Position numbers and translations under genes: made by a program
NCBI GenBank assembly: GCA_946122785.1
Contig: CAMGYJ010000008.1
Span: 55,748,963 to 55,812,962, forward strand
From: Linum tenue
Taxonomy: Eukaryota > Streptophyta > Magnoliopsida > Malpighiales > Linaceae
DNA: 64,000 bases
Reading direction: 5' to 3'
Shown here: in pieces, positions 1 through 11,539 of the stretch
How the letters are laid out: the number at the start of each line of letters is the position of its first letter
Numbering within the stretch: the first letter of the stretch is position 1
The notes under the pieces: generated by a model
Databases searched by the model: none
Told to the model about the DNA's origin: nothing
Seen by the model: only the letters and a program-made list of their open reading frames with translations

Positions 1-281
1 ACCTCATCGTCGTCATGTTTTGGATGAATTATTGAATTTTACAATTGCAATATGGCGCCTTTTTGGCTGAATTTTCAACCATCTAGCCTTTGAACGAAAA
101 TGCGTAGAAATGCCTCGAAAAGTATGTTTTATATGATTTGACCGCTTTGAGCAACGAGTTTCACTAAATGATTTTACGTAGGGTTTAACAAGTTTAATGA
201 TCTAAAATTGTAAAAGCATAGGTTCTTACAAATTTAGGTGTGATTTTGAGTACATTGACACCAATGTTTGCTTTATGTTAT
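1..281. other. intergenic, no gene seen
   Basis: AT-rich sequence with no supported coding exon. The last eight bases (274-281, TATGTTAT) are the left target-site duplication of the adjoining hAT relic. Confidence 0.5.
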
Positions 282-745
282 CACTGGCGGAGCCACTTGA
301 AGCCAAGGTGGATCATTTGCACCACCTTGACCATAAAATATAGAGTAAATTTTTTATTTGATTGTGAATTGAATATAATATCTTCATATTATTGTAGATA
401 ATTTTTATTAGAAATTAATATTTTATGATCTATATTTAACTTTCAATTCATATATTCTATAATTAAGTTTAATATAAACAAATGCTCGAAACTTAGAGAT
501 GTTTGTTGTTATCAGTTGTCATTGCAATTGTTGAAAGAGCACTTCTGGGGTAAACAAATTGAAGAAACACTTCAGAATAAGATGAGTTGTGTAATCATGA
601 ACGATTTCTCGCTGTGGTATCTCAACATCTCTCATAATTTGCACGATGGATGTATCTTAGAAATTTTTTAGAACATGAACACATTCCAAAACTTGTGTTT
701 TCCCATATTTGAGCTACCTTTGATGAATTTCTGGCTACGCCACGG
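282..745. mobile_element. hAT-type non-autonomous transposon relic
   Basis: A 464-bp element flanked by a perfect 8-bp direct repeat, TATGTTAT, at 274-281 and 746-753. The ends form imperfect inverted repeats: CACTGGCGGAGCCA on the left and, read inward, CCGTGGCGTAGCCA on the right, with 11 of 14 bases matching. The 8-bp duplication and CA-start GC-rich ends are characteristic of the hAT superfamily. There is no transposase coding, so this is a MITE or deletion derivative. It lies downstream of the GH79 gene's stop codon. Confidence 0.75.
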
Positions 746-753
746 TATGTTAT

Positions 754-1389
754 GATTAAGCTTTTCCATAAATGAAATTACAGAGGACAGACAAACCTGA
801 CTCGGTCTTGTGTACTGGGATTCTTCTTTCTGTGGAACTGCTGGCCTCTCCCCCTGTTGCAGGTTTTGTTTGTCCAGAAACCCTTCCCTTGGTTTTCCTG
901 ATCAAGTAGTCCATTTCTGGAAGAGATGTGCTCTTAGATTTAAACTGAAAACTTGCCCCTCAGATCAGATGGCTGTGTTATTTTGAAGGTGAAGCCTGAC
1001 AACATTGCTTGCTGGCATATAGAGCATGCTTATCATACCTTCATTTGAATAACACAAACCTTCATTCTTAAGGAAAGCATTTCTCTGCCTCCTTTTACAA
1101 GCTTGGCCGTTTCTCCAGCCATCTCTGCGGAAAGTTATACCCTTTGAACGACAAGAGGCAAAAGCCTGGTATCCTTTTCCGGAAAGCTAAGGATTTTTTT
1201 TTTATGGCAGAGTCAGTTGGTCTTCAAAGAATAGAATCTAACAATTGATGAATTGAATTACAATGGATTCTAACGTGGCCGAAGGGTTCTTCCAAGAACC
1301 TAAAGTAGTACAAGAAATCAATGTAAAGGCAGAAAACTAACAAACCCACAGAGTAAAGAAAGACCCAATTAAGTAGGGTTAGTCCTGTT
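754..1389. other. 3' flank of the GH79 gene
   Basis: Non-coding on both strands as far as I can see. On the minus strand it lies immediately beyond the GH79 stop codon, so part of it is presumably that gene's 3' UTR. I could not place a polyadenylation site with confidence. Confidence 0.4.
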
Positions 1390-3680
1390 CTATCTGTTTT
1401 GGCAGGCAGGGGCCTTGAAATCCTTAATCCTGACGAAAACAAACGAGTCGGGCGCCACAGTAACCGGAGACGAAGCTGGGACGTACTTAGGAGGGAGGTT
1501 TGGAATGTCGCCACAGTCAGTGAGCTTCAATGGAGTTCCGTTGAGTAAGACCACATCACTCTGAATGTTCCCTCCTTGGGGTGTCAAATGATACTCTTCT
1601 CTGTCCTCTGTCAGAGAGCTGGAGTCGGAGTTTTCGTTGTAGAGGTTCAGATCATTGGAAACCCAGACATTGAAGGTTGTGGAGTTGTCCATGTTGATGA
1701 GAAGCAACGTAACCCCAGTCTGCACAAGAGATAGACATTTTCCTGTCAGGATGTGATGATCACCACTAGAAACAAATCCTGAAACGTGTAAACAGTGAAT
1801 GATTCACTACCACCTGGTTCTTAGTACAATGGGTGTAAGATCTCAGGTATGGAGATCCGTCGTGGGTAGTTGCCAATACTCCGGTCCCCATCAATCGATG
1901 CCACAAAAGTGCACTGATCCAAAACCACATAAGAATGTATGCGTTTAATTTGGAATAAGTGGATTGATTGAATTGAATCAGTTCGAAGACGCGATGATAC
2001 CCGTAGTAATCGGGGTTCGGGGTGAATGTGTTGCTGTTGAGGAGGCCATAGTTTCCGCCAACGAGGGATTGCCTGCAGTAGGCCTTGTGGCTGAAAGTGG
2101 AGGCCATTCCAAGCTGATCCAGGTACCAGAATCCGTTGGCAAAGGTGTGGGAGACATCTCTGCCGCCGCTGTTGAATGCGCCGCCGGATTCGCCGACCCA
2201 GGCAGCTGCCCCTGTGCCGGACCGGTCCACTACATCCTGAACGTCCTTGAATGTCTGTGCTACTTCGTCTAGGAAGTATGGGTCCTGAACCTTGTGTATC
2301 AGGTTTGGATCAACACCTAAAAAAAACAACAGTAAACATTGGATAAGAAGAGGTTCTCCACAAGACAACAACAATTTATGAACATGCGCATGCTAGTACC
2401 TGCACCGAGATTGTAGATGTGGTGGGTGACACCATCAACAACATTGGGCCCAACAGCCTCAAGGTACTTCTTGAACCATTCTTCATCAAAGAAGCCGGCT
2501 GGCCCCAACACTTTGGGCCTGGAATTGGGATCTGGGTACAATTCATTCACAGCTTTCCTCACTTGTATAGTATCTCTAGCATACTGCTCTGCTTCAACCC
2601 TAGCAGATACCCCTGAACCACACAGCTCATTCCCTGCACAAAATGAACCATTAAAAAAAAAACGTTACCATCTAATTTTAAGTACGTAGTAATCAAGTCT
2701 TAGAAATCGATCTCGACTTCTCGTATCCCCCTTTTGTACGTTTTCGTGAAATAGATACGTACCGAATTCGTAGGAATCGATCTTGTATCCCATTTGAGCA
2801 GTGTAGTTCATAAAATCACGAGCGTTATGTGGGTTCCAATCTCCAACCCAAAGGATCGTGGTTGGCTCCTTATTCTTCTTGCCGAAGAGCGCGTTCAACC
2901 CGAAAATGACTTTAGTACTGCAATACCCAGAATCAAATGAATAAAGAAACACCAAGGTACGTAATTTGGAGGGAAGGGAGTTTTTGTTTTTGTTGTTTTT
3001 ACTTGGTTTCACTGAAGAACTTGTTGAGCTGGTCCCATCTTTTCATGGACAGAGACCCTCTGCTAAACCCAAACAGTCCATCCTTCCGCTTCTTAAATCT
3101 GGGGAACTTCTTGATTGCATGCCCAACTTGGTACACCACCTGATCTTCCAACGAACCTCCGACTCTGATCCTCAACGGATCAAAAGCTGCAACGTAAAAG
3201 CAGTGTTGTTTTTAATATTTCCTCTGTGAGGCATTTCATCAAACAGCTTCGAATGAAATCCCAATTTGGAAGTAAAGTGACCAAAGTTTCACAACTTTCA
3301 CGAACCCAGAACTTACCCTTGACTGCTTTTGCCAAATTGGGGTTGTTTAGATCCTAAAAGTGGTCAACTCAAAAACCCATTAATCATTGCGGACAAAATC
3401 GACTAAAGATATGACCCAATAAGAGAATAAAAAGGAAATCTATAACCATATATGTGTATACCAGATTGAGAATGCCGGTCATCCCCCATGGACACTGTCC
3501 ATAATCGCACTTGTCCTTTGGCCACCAGTCCAGAGTTGCGCAAATGAAGTCGTTGTCGGTATTAGCTATGGTGGTCACTGATTTCACCGTGACTGTGATG
3601 CTACTTGTATCAGCATGAGACAAGAGAGCAAAACTTAAGAGCAATATCGAAAAGAAAAGAATAGCTTTGACAGCCACCAT
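1390..3680 (-). CDS. heparanase-like protein, GH79 beta-glucuronidase
   Basis: Eight exons: complement(join(1390..1719, 1814..1913, 2001..2316, 2400..2633, 2763..2917, 3003..3186, 3317..3353, 3462..3680)). All introns are GT..AG and phases agree, giving 524 codons with no internal stop. The family hydrolyses beta-glucuronosyl residues, in plants probably on arabinogalactan-protein glycans in the wall or apoplast. Seen here: a hydrophobic signal peptide (residues 1 to about 24, starting MVAVKAILFF), the family motif LDWWPKDKCDYGQCPWG, acid/base Glu201 in NELCG, and nucleophile Glu319 in WVGESGGA. A C-terminal beta-rich region follows. Length matches plant GH79 proteins (roughly 520-545). An in-frame ATG at 3710 lies upstream, but 3680 puts the signal peptide at the N-terminus. 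The 1814 donor could instead be used at 1811 with little effect. Closest named relatives are Arabidopsis GUS1-3; I cannot say which is orthologous. Confidence 0.95.
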
Positions 3681-3737
3681 TTTTTTGGATACTCGGAAAA
3701 GAATAAACAAAGTTAAGCATTCCAGGGGGAGTAAAAT

Positions 3738-3756
3738 GAGTGTATATATATATTAT
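3738..3756 (-). promoter_or_regulatory. TATA-like box of the GH79 gene
   Basis: An alternating TATATATATATA run lies about 60-75 bases upstream of the chosen ATG at 3680. That is a normal spacing for a plant TATA box with a short 5' UTR. The call rests on position and composition only. Confidence 0.5.
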
Positions 3757-4181
3757 CGTATCCCATTCTTTCCCCAGATAATCTAAATTTTGGTTGAAGT
3801 GGGAGGTTGTTATTTGGATAAACGAGATCACTTTTATAATTTCCGGAACAGATAAATCAGATTTAGCGGATAGATTTAATACATAAGCATAATCCACTTG
3901 TTATCTACCGAGGCAGAGCGTAGCGTATAGTTTGTTATCCACAGAGGCACAGCGTATAGTTAAGATTTTATTCCTGCTTATTAATATAACTGTGCACACG
4001 TGGACGGATAATCCGCGGCTTGACACCCACCCACCTGCAAGTAATCCAAATTGTAGTGGATGGGTGATTAATGTGAGTGAATTGTGAATCAATAAATCTT
4101 CTACCCGCATTTATCGAGTGGGTTGCGGATCAACCGAATGACCCACACCCCATATTTACATGCAAAATAGTTTATTCTTAT
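3757..4181. other. upstream flank of the GH79 gene, no gene seen
   Basis: No supported exon. Two similar short tracts (about 3900-3925 and 3938-3960, both containing GTTATC..GAGGCA.AGCGTA) suggest a small local duplication. The stretch presumably holds the GH79 promoter. Confidence 0.4.
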
Positions 4182-4190
4182 TTATACTAA

Positions 4191-4592
4191 GGGTAAATAC
4201 AATATAATAGCTAAACTTTTCATTTTAAACAATATAATAGCCAAACCTTTTCGAAAACAATTTAATAGCCAAATCAGCTCGTTGGCTCCGCTCACCGCCA
4301 ATGGAAACCATTGATGTTGCAGCCTATAGGTGCAGAGCAGAGAATGGAAGAGTCTAGAAGGCGACCGAGAGGGGAACACCACCCTTTTGTTCATTTTAGG
4401 AAATTAACTAATAAATTAAAATTTAAAAAATGAAAAATAAATTATTTGACGTGTACAATAACTGACCACGTCAAAGTCACCTAACGGTTGATCGGACGAA
4501 AAGTTGACAGTTTGGCTATTAAATTTTTTCGAAAAGGTTTGGCTATTATATTGTTTAAAATGAAAGGTTTGGCTATTATATTGTATTTTCCC
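4191..4592. mobile_element. Mutator-type MITE with 9-bp TSD
   Basis: A 402-bp element bounded by a perfect 9-bp target duplication TTATACTAA (4182-4190 and 4593-4601). It has long inverted ends of about 80-90 bp. The left starts GGGTAAATACAATATAATAG and the inverted right end starts GGGAAAATACAATATAATAG; both continue through two further repeats of the AATATAATAGCCAAA type. A 9-bp TSD with long TIRs is diagnostic of the Mutator superfamily. The centre carries no transposase. The right TSD ends exactly at the base before the Helitron-like terminus at 4602. Confidence 0.85.
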
Positions 4593-6668
4593 TTATACTA
4601 ACTAGTTTTTTACCCGCCCGTTGGCGGTGTATTTTGTTTGGTTGTTTTATAATTCATTATAGTATTCTAATTGTTATTATTATTTATGTTTGCTAAGGTA
4701 ATATACATGGAATTGTAAATCTCACTTACCTTATTTAAGGTATTATTTCAAACTTGTATACCTTTTGTTTATTTATGAACATTTTAATTTTATTAACTGA
4801 GCTCTTTGTAGACGTTTCTTTATTGATTTAGAATTTTTTTTATCGAACTCGCCCTTTAAGATTATAAACATAAGAGATTATTCATTCTTTAGCACAGAAT
4901 TGTGATAAAAAAGTTAAAAAACTTACGGCCACAAAAGAAGAAGTTAGAATAAGAAAATATGCTTCAATTAATAAAAAAAATAAGCGAAGAGCTTTTTATT
5001 TTCTCTCTCTTCTCATATGTCGGTATATGATAATAGAGAATATTCTGATCTAAATCCCATGAATATCGTGTATTATCACTTACACATACAATTTTGGAAT
5101 AATGAGGAAACCCATTAACATCCACGTCCATTAATCTTCCACGTACTTGTTTAATTACCTAGAAATGTTCTAGCAAAACCAACCACAAACAAAACTACCA
5201 GCTGTCACTACCTTATTAAAGCAATATTTTCACCAAATTAAACTACATATAATTAAACACAATTTATATTTTGTAGAGAGCTACATATCTCCTGCAGAAA
5301 AAAATTGTGCTTTATTACCTAATAACAACATAGACAAATAATGAAGGTAGTAGTCTTCAATACAACTCATCTCATTTTATCATTCAGATTCCTCTTTTGT
5401 GAACTGAATATATGCATCAATCCAAATAGTAGTTTGTAAGAAAACAATCATGTCAAAATCAATCTTTAGTTAGAGATTCAATGCAGAAAAATTCACCTTA
5501 ATGAAACAAACAAATGTCACTGCAAACATGTAGAAATTAAAAAAACATCAAAATAGACAACCGAGAAACCACCATTATCATTTTCTTTCTTCTTCGCGAC
5601 CTTTATAAAACCTCAATTATGTTCCCTTCTACTTATAACCCCTTTGCTACCTACTAATTACTTACCAGATCATCATTGTATAGCTAGCTAGTAGTAGCAT
5701 GTCAATAATGAACATAAAATATAATAAACAATCATCACATCTCTACTTTCCATTTCAACATTCAAGAAATCGGGTTGCAATAGGCATTCAAGAAAAATGA
5801 TCAATTATTCAACCAAAGGAGGTATTAGGTATGCCCTAAGTCCAACCAATTAACCCTTCTAATTATATTTTATATACATGAAAGTATATGGCGACCCTTC
5901 TCAGTAAAAAACAAAGAAGAAATATATTCACTCATCGAGAGTGGGAAAATTTACCATCCAACAGTCATAATTTGGAAGAAATTAAGGAAAAAATGGGAAA
6001 AAGAGTATAACTCCGCCAGTCAACCGCAAACAATAACATATCGCTGAGAAAGTGAGACCAGTTACCAGCTTCAGATCAAGGAGGAAGAGGGAGCAGTCGA
6101 CAACCCTCGGCTTGATTCAACTCATCTTCACAATGATCAGATTAACTTTTTTCGTCAACAGGCAAAAATATGTTACAACGACTCAAAATTTTATCATCTT
6201 ATGGTTGTCTCGTGTAACTCCTGCCTCCTATTCTCATACAAAGAAAAAAAATCGTATGCATTACCATTTCCTTCTCTATAAATTATGAGAATACAAATAT
6301 TAGAAATCTCAAAAAAATTTAGCAACTAATAAGAGGGCTTTGTTTATTTTTATGGTGGTTGACATACTTTCTTGATTTCTTATTTTCAATGTTGGATTTT
6401 ATTTCTAGAGAGATAATCAAAATGGGGAAAGGGATAGAAACAAATTAAAAGTTTGCATTAATAATTAATATGTTTTCAAAGAAGACCTATCCATCCATCC
6501 ATGGAGTCATGGAGATGGATAAAAAAGGTGTCATAATCGGGTTGCTCAAATAGTACGATATTTTCTTTCTTGGGCCAAATCCGCACGGTTTTACTCTTGT
6601 GTGTCCTCCCCAAAATGCCTCGTATTAATCGGGCTAGGGTGGACACTAATAATATGATCAATGATTGC

Positions 6669-6951
6669 TGTCTTTTCCTTTCCTTCTTTCCTTTTTTGCA
6701 CCCTCGCTCATACATTCACTCCCACGCTCATGATCACTATAAATATGCTAATAACATTTACCTCTTTTCCTTTCCTTTTTTCCTTTTTTGCACCCTCAGT
6801 CATACATTCACTTCCACCCTCATGACTCACTATAAATATGCTAATAACATTTACCTCTTTTCCTTTCCTTCTTTCCTTTTTTGCACTCTCAGTCATACAT
6901 TCACTCCCACGCTCATGACTCACTATAAATATGCCAATAACATTTACCTCT
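6669..6951 (+). repeat. three tandem copies of a 93-bp TATA-containing unit
   Basis: The sequence CACTATAAATATG starts at 6735, 6828 and 6921, giving exactly 93-base spacing. The surrounding unit (CCTTTCCTT tracts, then TCATACATTCACT and CTCATGACTCAC) is repeated almost unchanged. Each copy presents a good plant TATA box on the plus strand. The unit is AT- and pyrimidine-rich and shows no credible coding potential. The array ends about 35 bases before the inner Helitron terminus at 6987. Confidence 0.85.
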
Positions 6952-6986
6952 CTCGATCAAAATCCAGCAAACCGCAAGTTTTTATA

Positions 6987-9900
6987 CTAGTTTTGTGCCC
7001 GCCCGATGGGCGGCGAGTTACATTTGTTTGTACCTTTACTTCTATTATATGTCATTTTTAAAGGTATCGGACTCCTAGTTTCCATATTTATTTATTATTG
7101 TAATCTATTTTCCGTGTTTCATCATATATGAAGGGAGTTTTGAATAAAAAAAAGATATGAGGGGCGCTACATTTAATCAAGGTTTTAATCACGATCAACA
7201 ATAATGTCAAACAACGTTGTAACTTCATCACTACTTGGAAAATAGTATTCATACCGTCTAAACTTTGATTGACCTGCAATTTTCAACTTCATAAGTTGTA
7301 CATGGTTTAAGCTAGCGTACGCCACCTTATTGTACTCATTTCGAGTTTTGCTATTTAGACCATTAATTAACGGAGTTTGGGACATGATACTATACCATAG
7401 TCTCTAATGGGCGAACCCCATTCTCTAATTCTCAATCCAAATCGTAAGATTCATTTAATAGAAAAATAATAACCAAGGATTATTATTTGTCAAAATATAT
7501 TAAAGAACAACTAATAGGTGTGAACGAAGGTGTATATTACACCTCGATTGTACGCTAGCCTTTTCTACCATTATATTAAAGTACAACCAAACTTGCTATG
7601 CTTCTATATTACCTTCAACATTTTATGAATGATATCAAATCGAAATGTTAGTTATAGAGACACTTTTTCTTCGCTTCACATTATCATCCAATATTAAATG
7701 TGTGACTGGTTGTAATTGGAATTGTGTGATAACTTAATACAAACATAAAGGCGCCATGTTGTGCAATTAGTACAATAGATGAATTTACAGGACATTGGTT
7801 AGGGTATGATCATGCGTTGGTTTTATAGGACACTTGTTCGTGTATGTTCCGCACTGTTATACATGATATCGGTCGGAGTATGATCCCGTAGTGGATTTAC
7901 AGGACACCACTCTAGGTACGATCCACGGTGGTGTACATTACATCTAATGTACTATCCGGGGAGTGTATGACAAATTAAGAAGTAAAAAGCACTGAATCAA
8001 CCTAACCATGCATGTGATTGAATTCTTGTGTAAAGATTACTTATGATGTGGTTAAGTGATGACTTCCTATGATGTGATATATGAAATGTGCATGTCGATG
8101 ATGATGGTTATGTGATGGTTTTCTATGGTGTTTTAGACAATGATTTACCATTAGATGGTGTGATGTTTCGCTATGTTGGGACAGAGTTAAATGGTAATGC
8201 CGATATGATGTGATACTTGATGCGTACATGTTTATACAGTGAGTTATCAAGAGGCTGGGTGATGGTCCTTATGTTGTTAATGTATGAATTATTTGAGTTT
8301 GAGATGATGAATGTGGTATGACATGTGGTGATGAATGGATTTTATTTGACTGAATGAGATATATCATATTGGATGTATCTTGACAGTTAAGTTAAGCGAG
8401 TAAGGACTGAGAGGTGGGTGACAAGAAACTGAATACTCCATATTTTGCCATGGTCACTGGAAGGGACAATAAGTCATTTCGAGTTGTACTTTGAAAGGTA
8501 ACAGAGAAGAATTATATCATTATCTTATGAGTTGGGTTATCCGGCGAGTATAAATGGTTACTAAAAATAGAATAGTAATATATGTATTAGCGTGTCACAT
8601 TAAAATAGTTATTAACATCTCAACAATTATATATATTAAGATTCGTTAATTAAGATGCTATGCATCTGAAGATGACTAAGTTGCAAATCTACACTCTAGG
8701 AAAAAGAAAAGAATTAATGTCAAACAATAAAAAGAAAAAATTATAATTACATAAGAAAAAAAAAGTAAAGACAATGTGTTTTATAATTGTGCATGGAAGA
8801 AAATTCAATGACGTACGAAAATTTGAGAATAGAATGAAATTGGAATCGCATAAAAGAAAAGATAATTATATCATTTAATATGCGAGAAACGTAAAATTCA
8901 TTCTCTAAAGATGACAAATACATATGTATATGTACATTACTTTTCTTGTAACTTCTTACCAATTGAGCACGAACATATCTTAACATATAACCATAATTCG
9001 GTTTTGAAAAAGATACAAAAAATTTGGTGACCTTTGGTGTCTAGATGAAATTGTTGTGTATCACTAAATTGAATTATGTTGATATATTTCATTAATCTTA
9101 AATTATAGGAATATCTCACATGAATAAGTTATTATGATCTGGTTTTGACTTAGAAAACCATCATTTTTACTTCAGCTATTATCTCTTAATAATCTAGTAA
9201 TCACATAAAAAATGTTATTTTCCTAGTACAACGCGATAAGAGTGTATTAGCTAATATATTTATAGAAGCTAATTTCTAACAAATTGCAACATAACTGTAT
9301 TGGTTCACATATTTATAGTAGTTCGTACAAAAAAATATTAAATATTTCGTGTTAGAATACGAAAGAAGGTAATTTTTTGCTTTTTAGTTTTTCATTTTTA
9401 AAAAATCATATGCCAAATTAAGTTAAATTTAATAATTGGGTACCAACTAAATTCATGCTTTTTGGATTTTTTAATTATTTTTCAAAAATTATAAAAATTA
9501 TCATACATATTATAAACTAAAAATTAAAATAGGTTATTTTTAGTTGTTAATTATTTCTATCGTTTCTTAAAAATAGAATACAAAATTTTAACTGTGATAG
9601 TATTTATTGTGTAACGTACATAAGTCAACCATTAAATAAAAATATAATTTTATGTGTTGTATATTTTTTTATAAAATGAGTATTAATCTTGTTGTGATTA
9701 ATTCCATAAAATATATTTTTCCTATTGGTTAAACAACTTAAATGATTATAGTTTGAACTCCTAGGTTGCATGATTAAATCTTAGTTATGGTGATTGATAT
9801 ACATGTTTTGTTGTGATCAATAATGTCAAATATACTTTATCCTACTGGCTGAACACTTGAAATGATGATAGTTTGAGCTTGGAGGTCATAGGTTCAAATC

Positions 9901-10058
9901 TTGGTCATGATTATTAATACACATGTTTTTAGTTTTATTTTAATATAATTAATAACTTAAAATGTTAAAATCGTAAATGACATGGAAAATTGTGGAGCTT
10001 TCTTTGTCCTACGTGGCAAAATTTTTCTCCACAACGGCCATAATATATGTTAAGAAGA
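6987..10058 (-). mobile_element. putative inner non-autonomous Helitron
   Basis: A 3072-bp interval with both Helitron hallmarks on the minus strand. The 5' end is A|TC at 10058 (TCTTCTTAACATATATTATGG). The 3' end is a strong hairpin (CCGCCC ATC GGGCGG) about 10 bases before CTAG|T at 6987. Insertion between host A and T with no target duplication fits the mechanism. Its 5' end resembles the end near 10660 (shared ATATTATGGC), implying the same family. No Rep/helicase gene is visible, so it would need a helper. Confidence 0.55.
9691..9930 (+). repeat. tandem pair of 119-bp units with pol III box-like motifs
   Basis: The unit starting GTTGTGAT at 9691 recurs at 9810. Both copies contain a CCTA(T/C)TGG(T/C)T tract, AATGAT(T/G)ATAGTTTGA, and ATACATGTTTT or ACACATGTTTT. 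The second copy has GGTTCAAATCTTGG, like a tRNA B box, and an upstream TGGCTGAAC somewhat like an A box. This could be a tRNA-derived SINE remnant. The A box is weak and no poly(A) tail is seen. Confidence 0.35.
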
Positions 10059-10666
10059 TATAAAGCTACTCTCTTTCTGTTTCTCATCTTCAATTTTACC
10101 TAACTGGGTGAAGAAAGAAGTGTCTGATATGGGGAAAGAAATGAGTGTTTGATACCAAAAAACATATAGTCATATCATTCATTTCTCAAAGTCGATTGAT
10201 TGTCAAACGCTTGTTTTCTCTTAGACCATCGTTTATATTTTGTATTGAAAAATATTAATATTTATGTGTGTGTTTGTTTTTTTTCTTCATCAAAATGTAA
10301 CTTATTATTAAGTTTTAGTAAAAAAGAGTAGAAAATTTACTTAATCAGATTTAATCAGCTTGGCTTAAACAAATACAATATATGTCACTCTCTGTTTCCA
10401 TCTTTATAGTTTGTTTAATCGAATTTTTTATTACTTAGGTGTGTTTTTTTGTTTAAATGTTTCTTAAAAAATTAACTTATTTTAATTTTAGTAAAAATGA
10501 GTAGAATTATTAAAAGAAGAGAGAAAACTTCATAAATAGATAAATAAATAGTTTTTTGTTTGTAAAAAAATTGTCCACCTTGGCAACTTGTGCATTCACC
10601 AAGTGCTTATGTGGCAAGAAATTATTTTTGAATAGCCATAATATTAAGTATATATAGATAGATAGA

Positions 10667-11031
10667 TGAATGATTATCGTATTTCTTAAACGACACTGGC
10701 AGTCTGGCACTGACCTTTGACTTCTAAAGGCGGGAAATAAAAGTCGTTTGCTTGTAGAATTTTTTATAAGAGATTTTGCAACAAAATTCCACGTAGGTTG
10801 GATTATTGTCCAAATGGGGCTCATAAATGTGAAATTTTTTGTTTGGCACAAAATCAGTGGATCCCATGGATTATAAATCTCACATCAAGATCTAGAATTT
10901 TGAGTGGTTTCAAAAAATTCGTGGAGCCCAGTAATTATGAAATGATCAAATTATCTTTACCAAAAAATAAAATACTTTATTAATGATAAGAACGATAAAA
11001 AGGTAAACTCATCATTTAACCTATAAATCCA
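10667..11031. other. intergenic, no gene seen
   Basis: No supported coding region. The sequence is AT-rich with scattered short matches only. Confidence 0.4.
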
Positions 11032-11254
11032 CACTGCAAGAAAATTAAGCTAGTGACTGAATATTGAGATACATTTCGTATATGTGTCTTAAGATATAGA
11101 ATATATGACTGATATACTATTTGTCTATATTTTTTTATATACGACAGATGTATAATTTGTCTCTATAAATATTAATTCATGCCATTAAAAATACGTTATA
11201 GATGACAGATATAAAATATGTCTCTATAAATATGAGTATTTGTTTCTAGTAATG
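11032..11254. mobile_element. CACTA-like MITE
   Basis: The left end reads CACTGCAAGAAAAT and the inverted right end reads CATTACTAGAAAC, so both fit the CACTA-family pattern CACTRCAAGAAA. The interior is AT-rich with repeated TGTCTCTATAAATAT blocks and no coding. I could not see a clean 3-bp target duplication. Confidence 0.5.
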
Positions 11255-11539
11255 TTATTATTTAAGTTTCTAATTTTCCCTTTTAGTGAATTACTAAGAA
11301 CAACCTTCTATATTTATTTATCCGTAAAATATTTCAAATTGGGGCTGTTGAAACTGTCGGGTTGTTGAAAAATTAAAATAGTTTAAAATTGCAAAATGAT
11401 GTGGGAAACCCTTAGAAAAACATAATAACTCCCGGAGGAGGCGTATCCTTCTTTCCATCTACTAGCACTGGATCCGGCTCGTTGTCCAGAGAAAATTATA
11501 TATAATAATGGATATAATAGAAGCACTTACTTACATGTA

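Larger units (their letters stand above)
4602..10666 (-). mobile_element. putative outer non-autonomous Helitron
   Basis: Read on the minus strand, 4602-4640 has a Helitron-like 3' end: a GC-rich hairpin (CCGCC AACG GGCGG), a short spacer, then CTAG followed by host T. The candidate 5' end is near 10658-10666, where the minus strand reads TC then TATATATACTTAATATTATGG, preceded by A. The exact TC is ambiguous because of a GATA repeat. Rep/helicase coding is absent. The pairing of these ends rests on similarity to the inner Helitron's ends and on nesting order. Confidence 0.45.

Noticed and set aside
1964..2272. 102-codon plus-strand frame
   Set aside because: Antisense shadow of GH79 exon 6, whose minus-strand protein is clearly conserved.
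3681..3710. Upstream in-frame ATG of the GH79 gene at 3710
   Set aside because: It would place ten charged or polar residues before the signal peptide; 3680 fits the family better, though 3710 is not excluded.
7750..8350. Repeated TTACAGGACA and ATGATGTGAT phrases suggesting an LTR
   Set aside because: No TG..CA ends, PBS or second copy could be found; left as part of the inner Helitron body.
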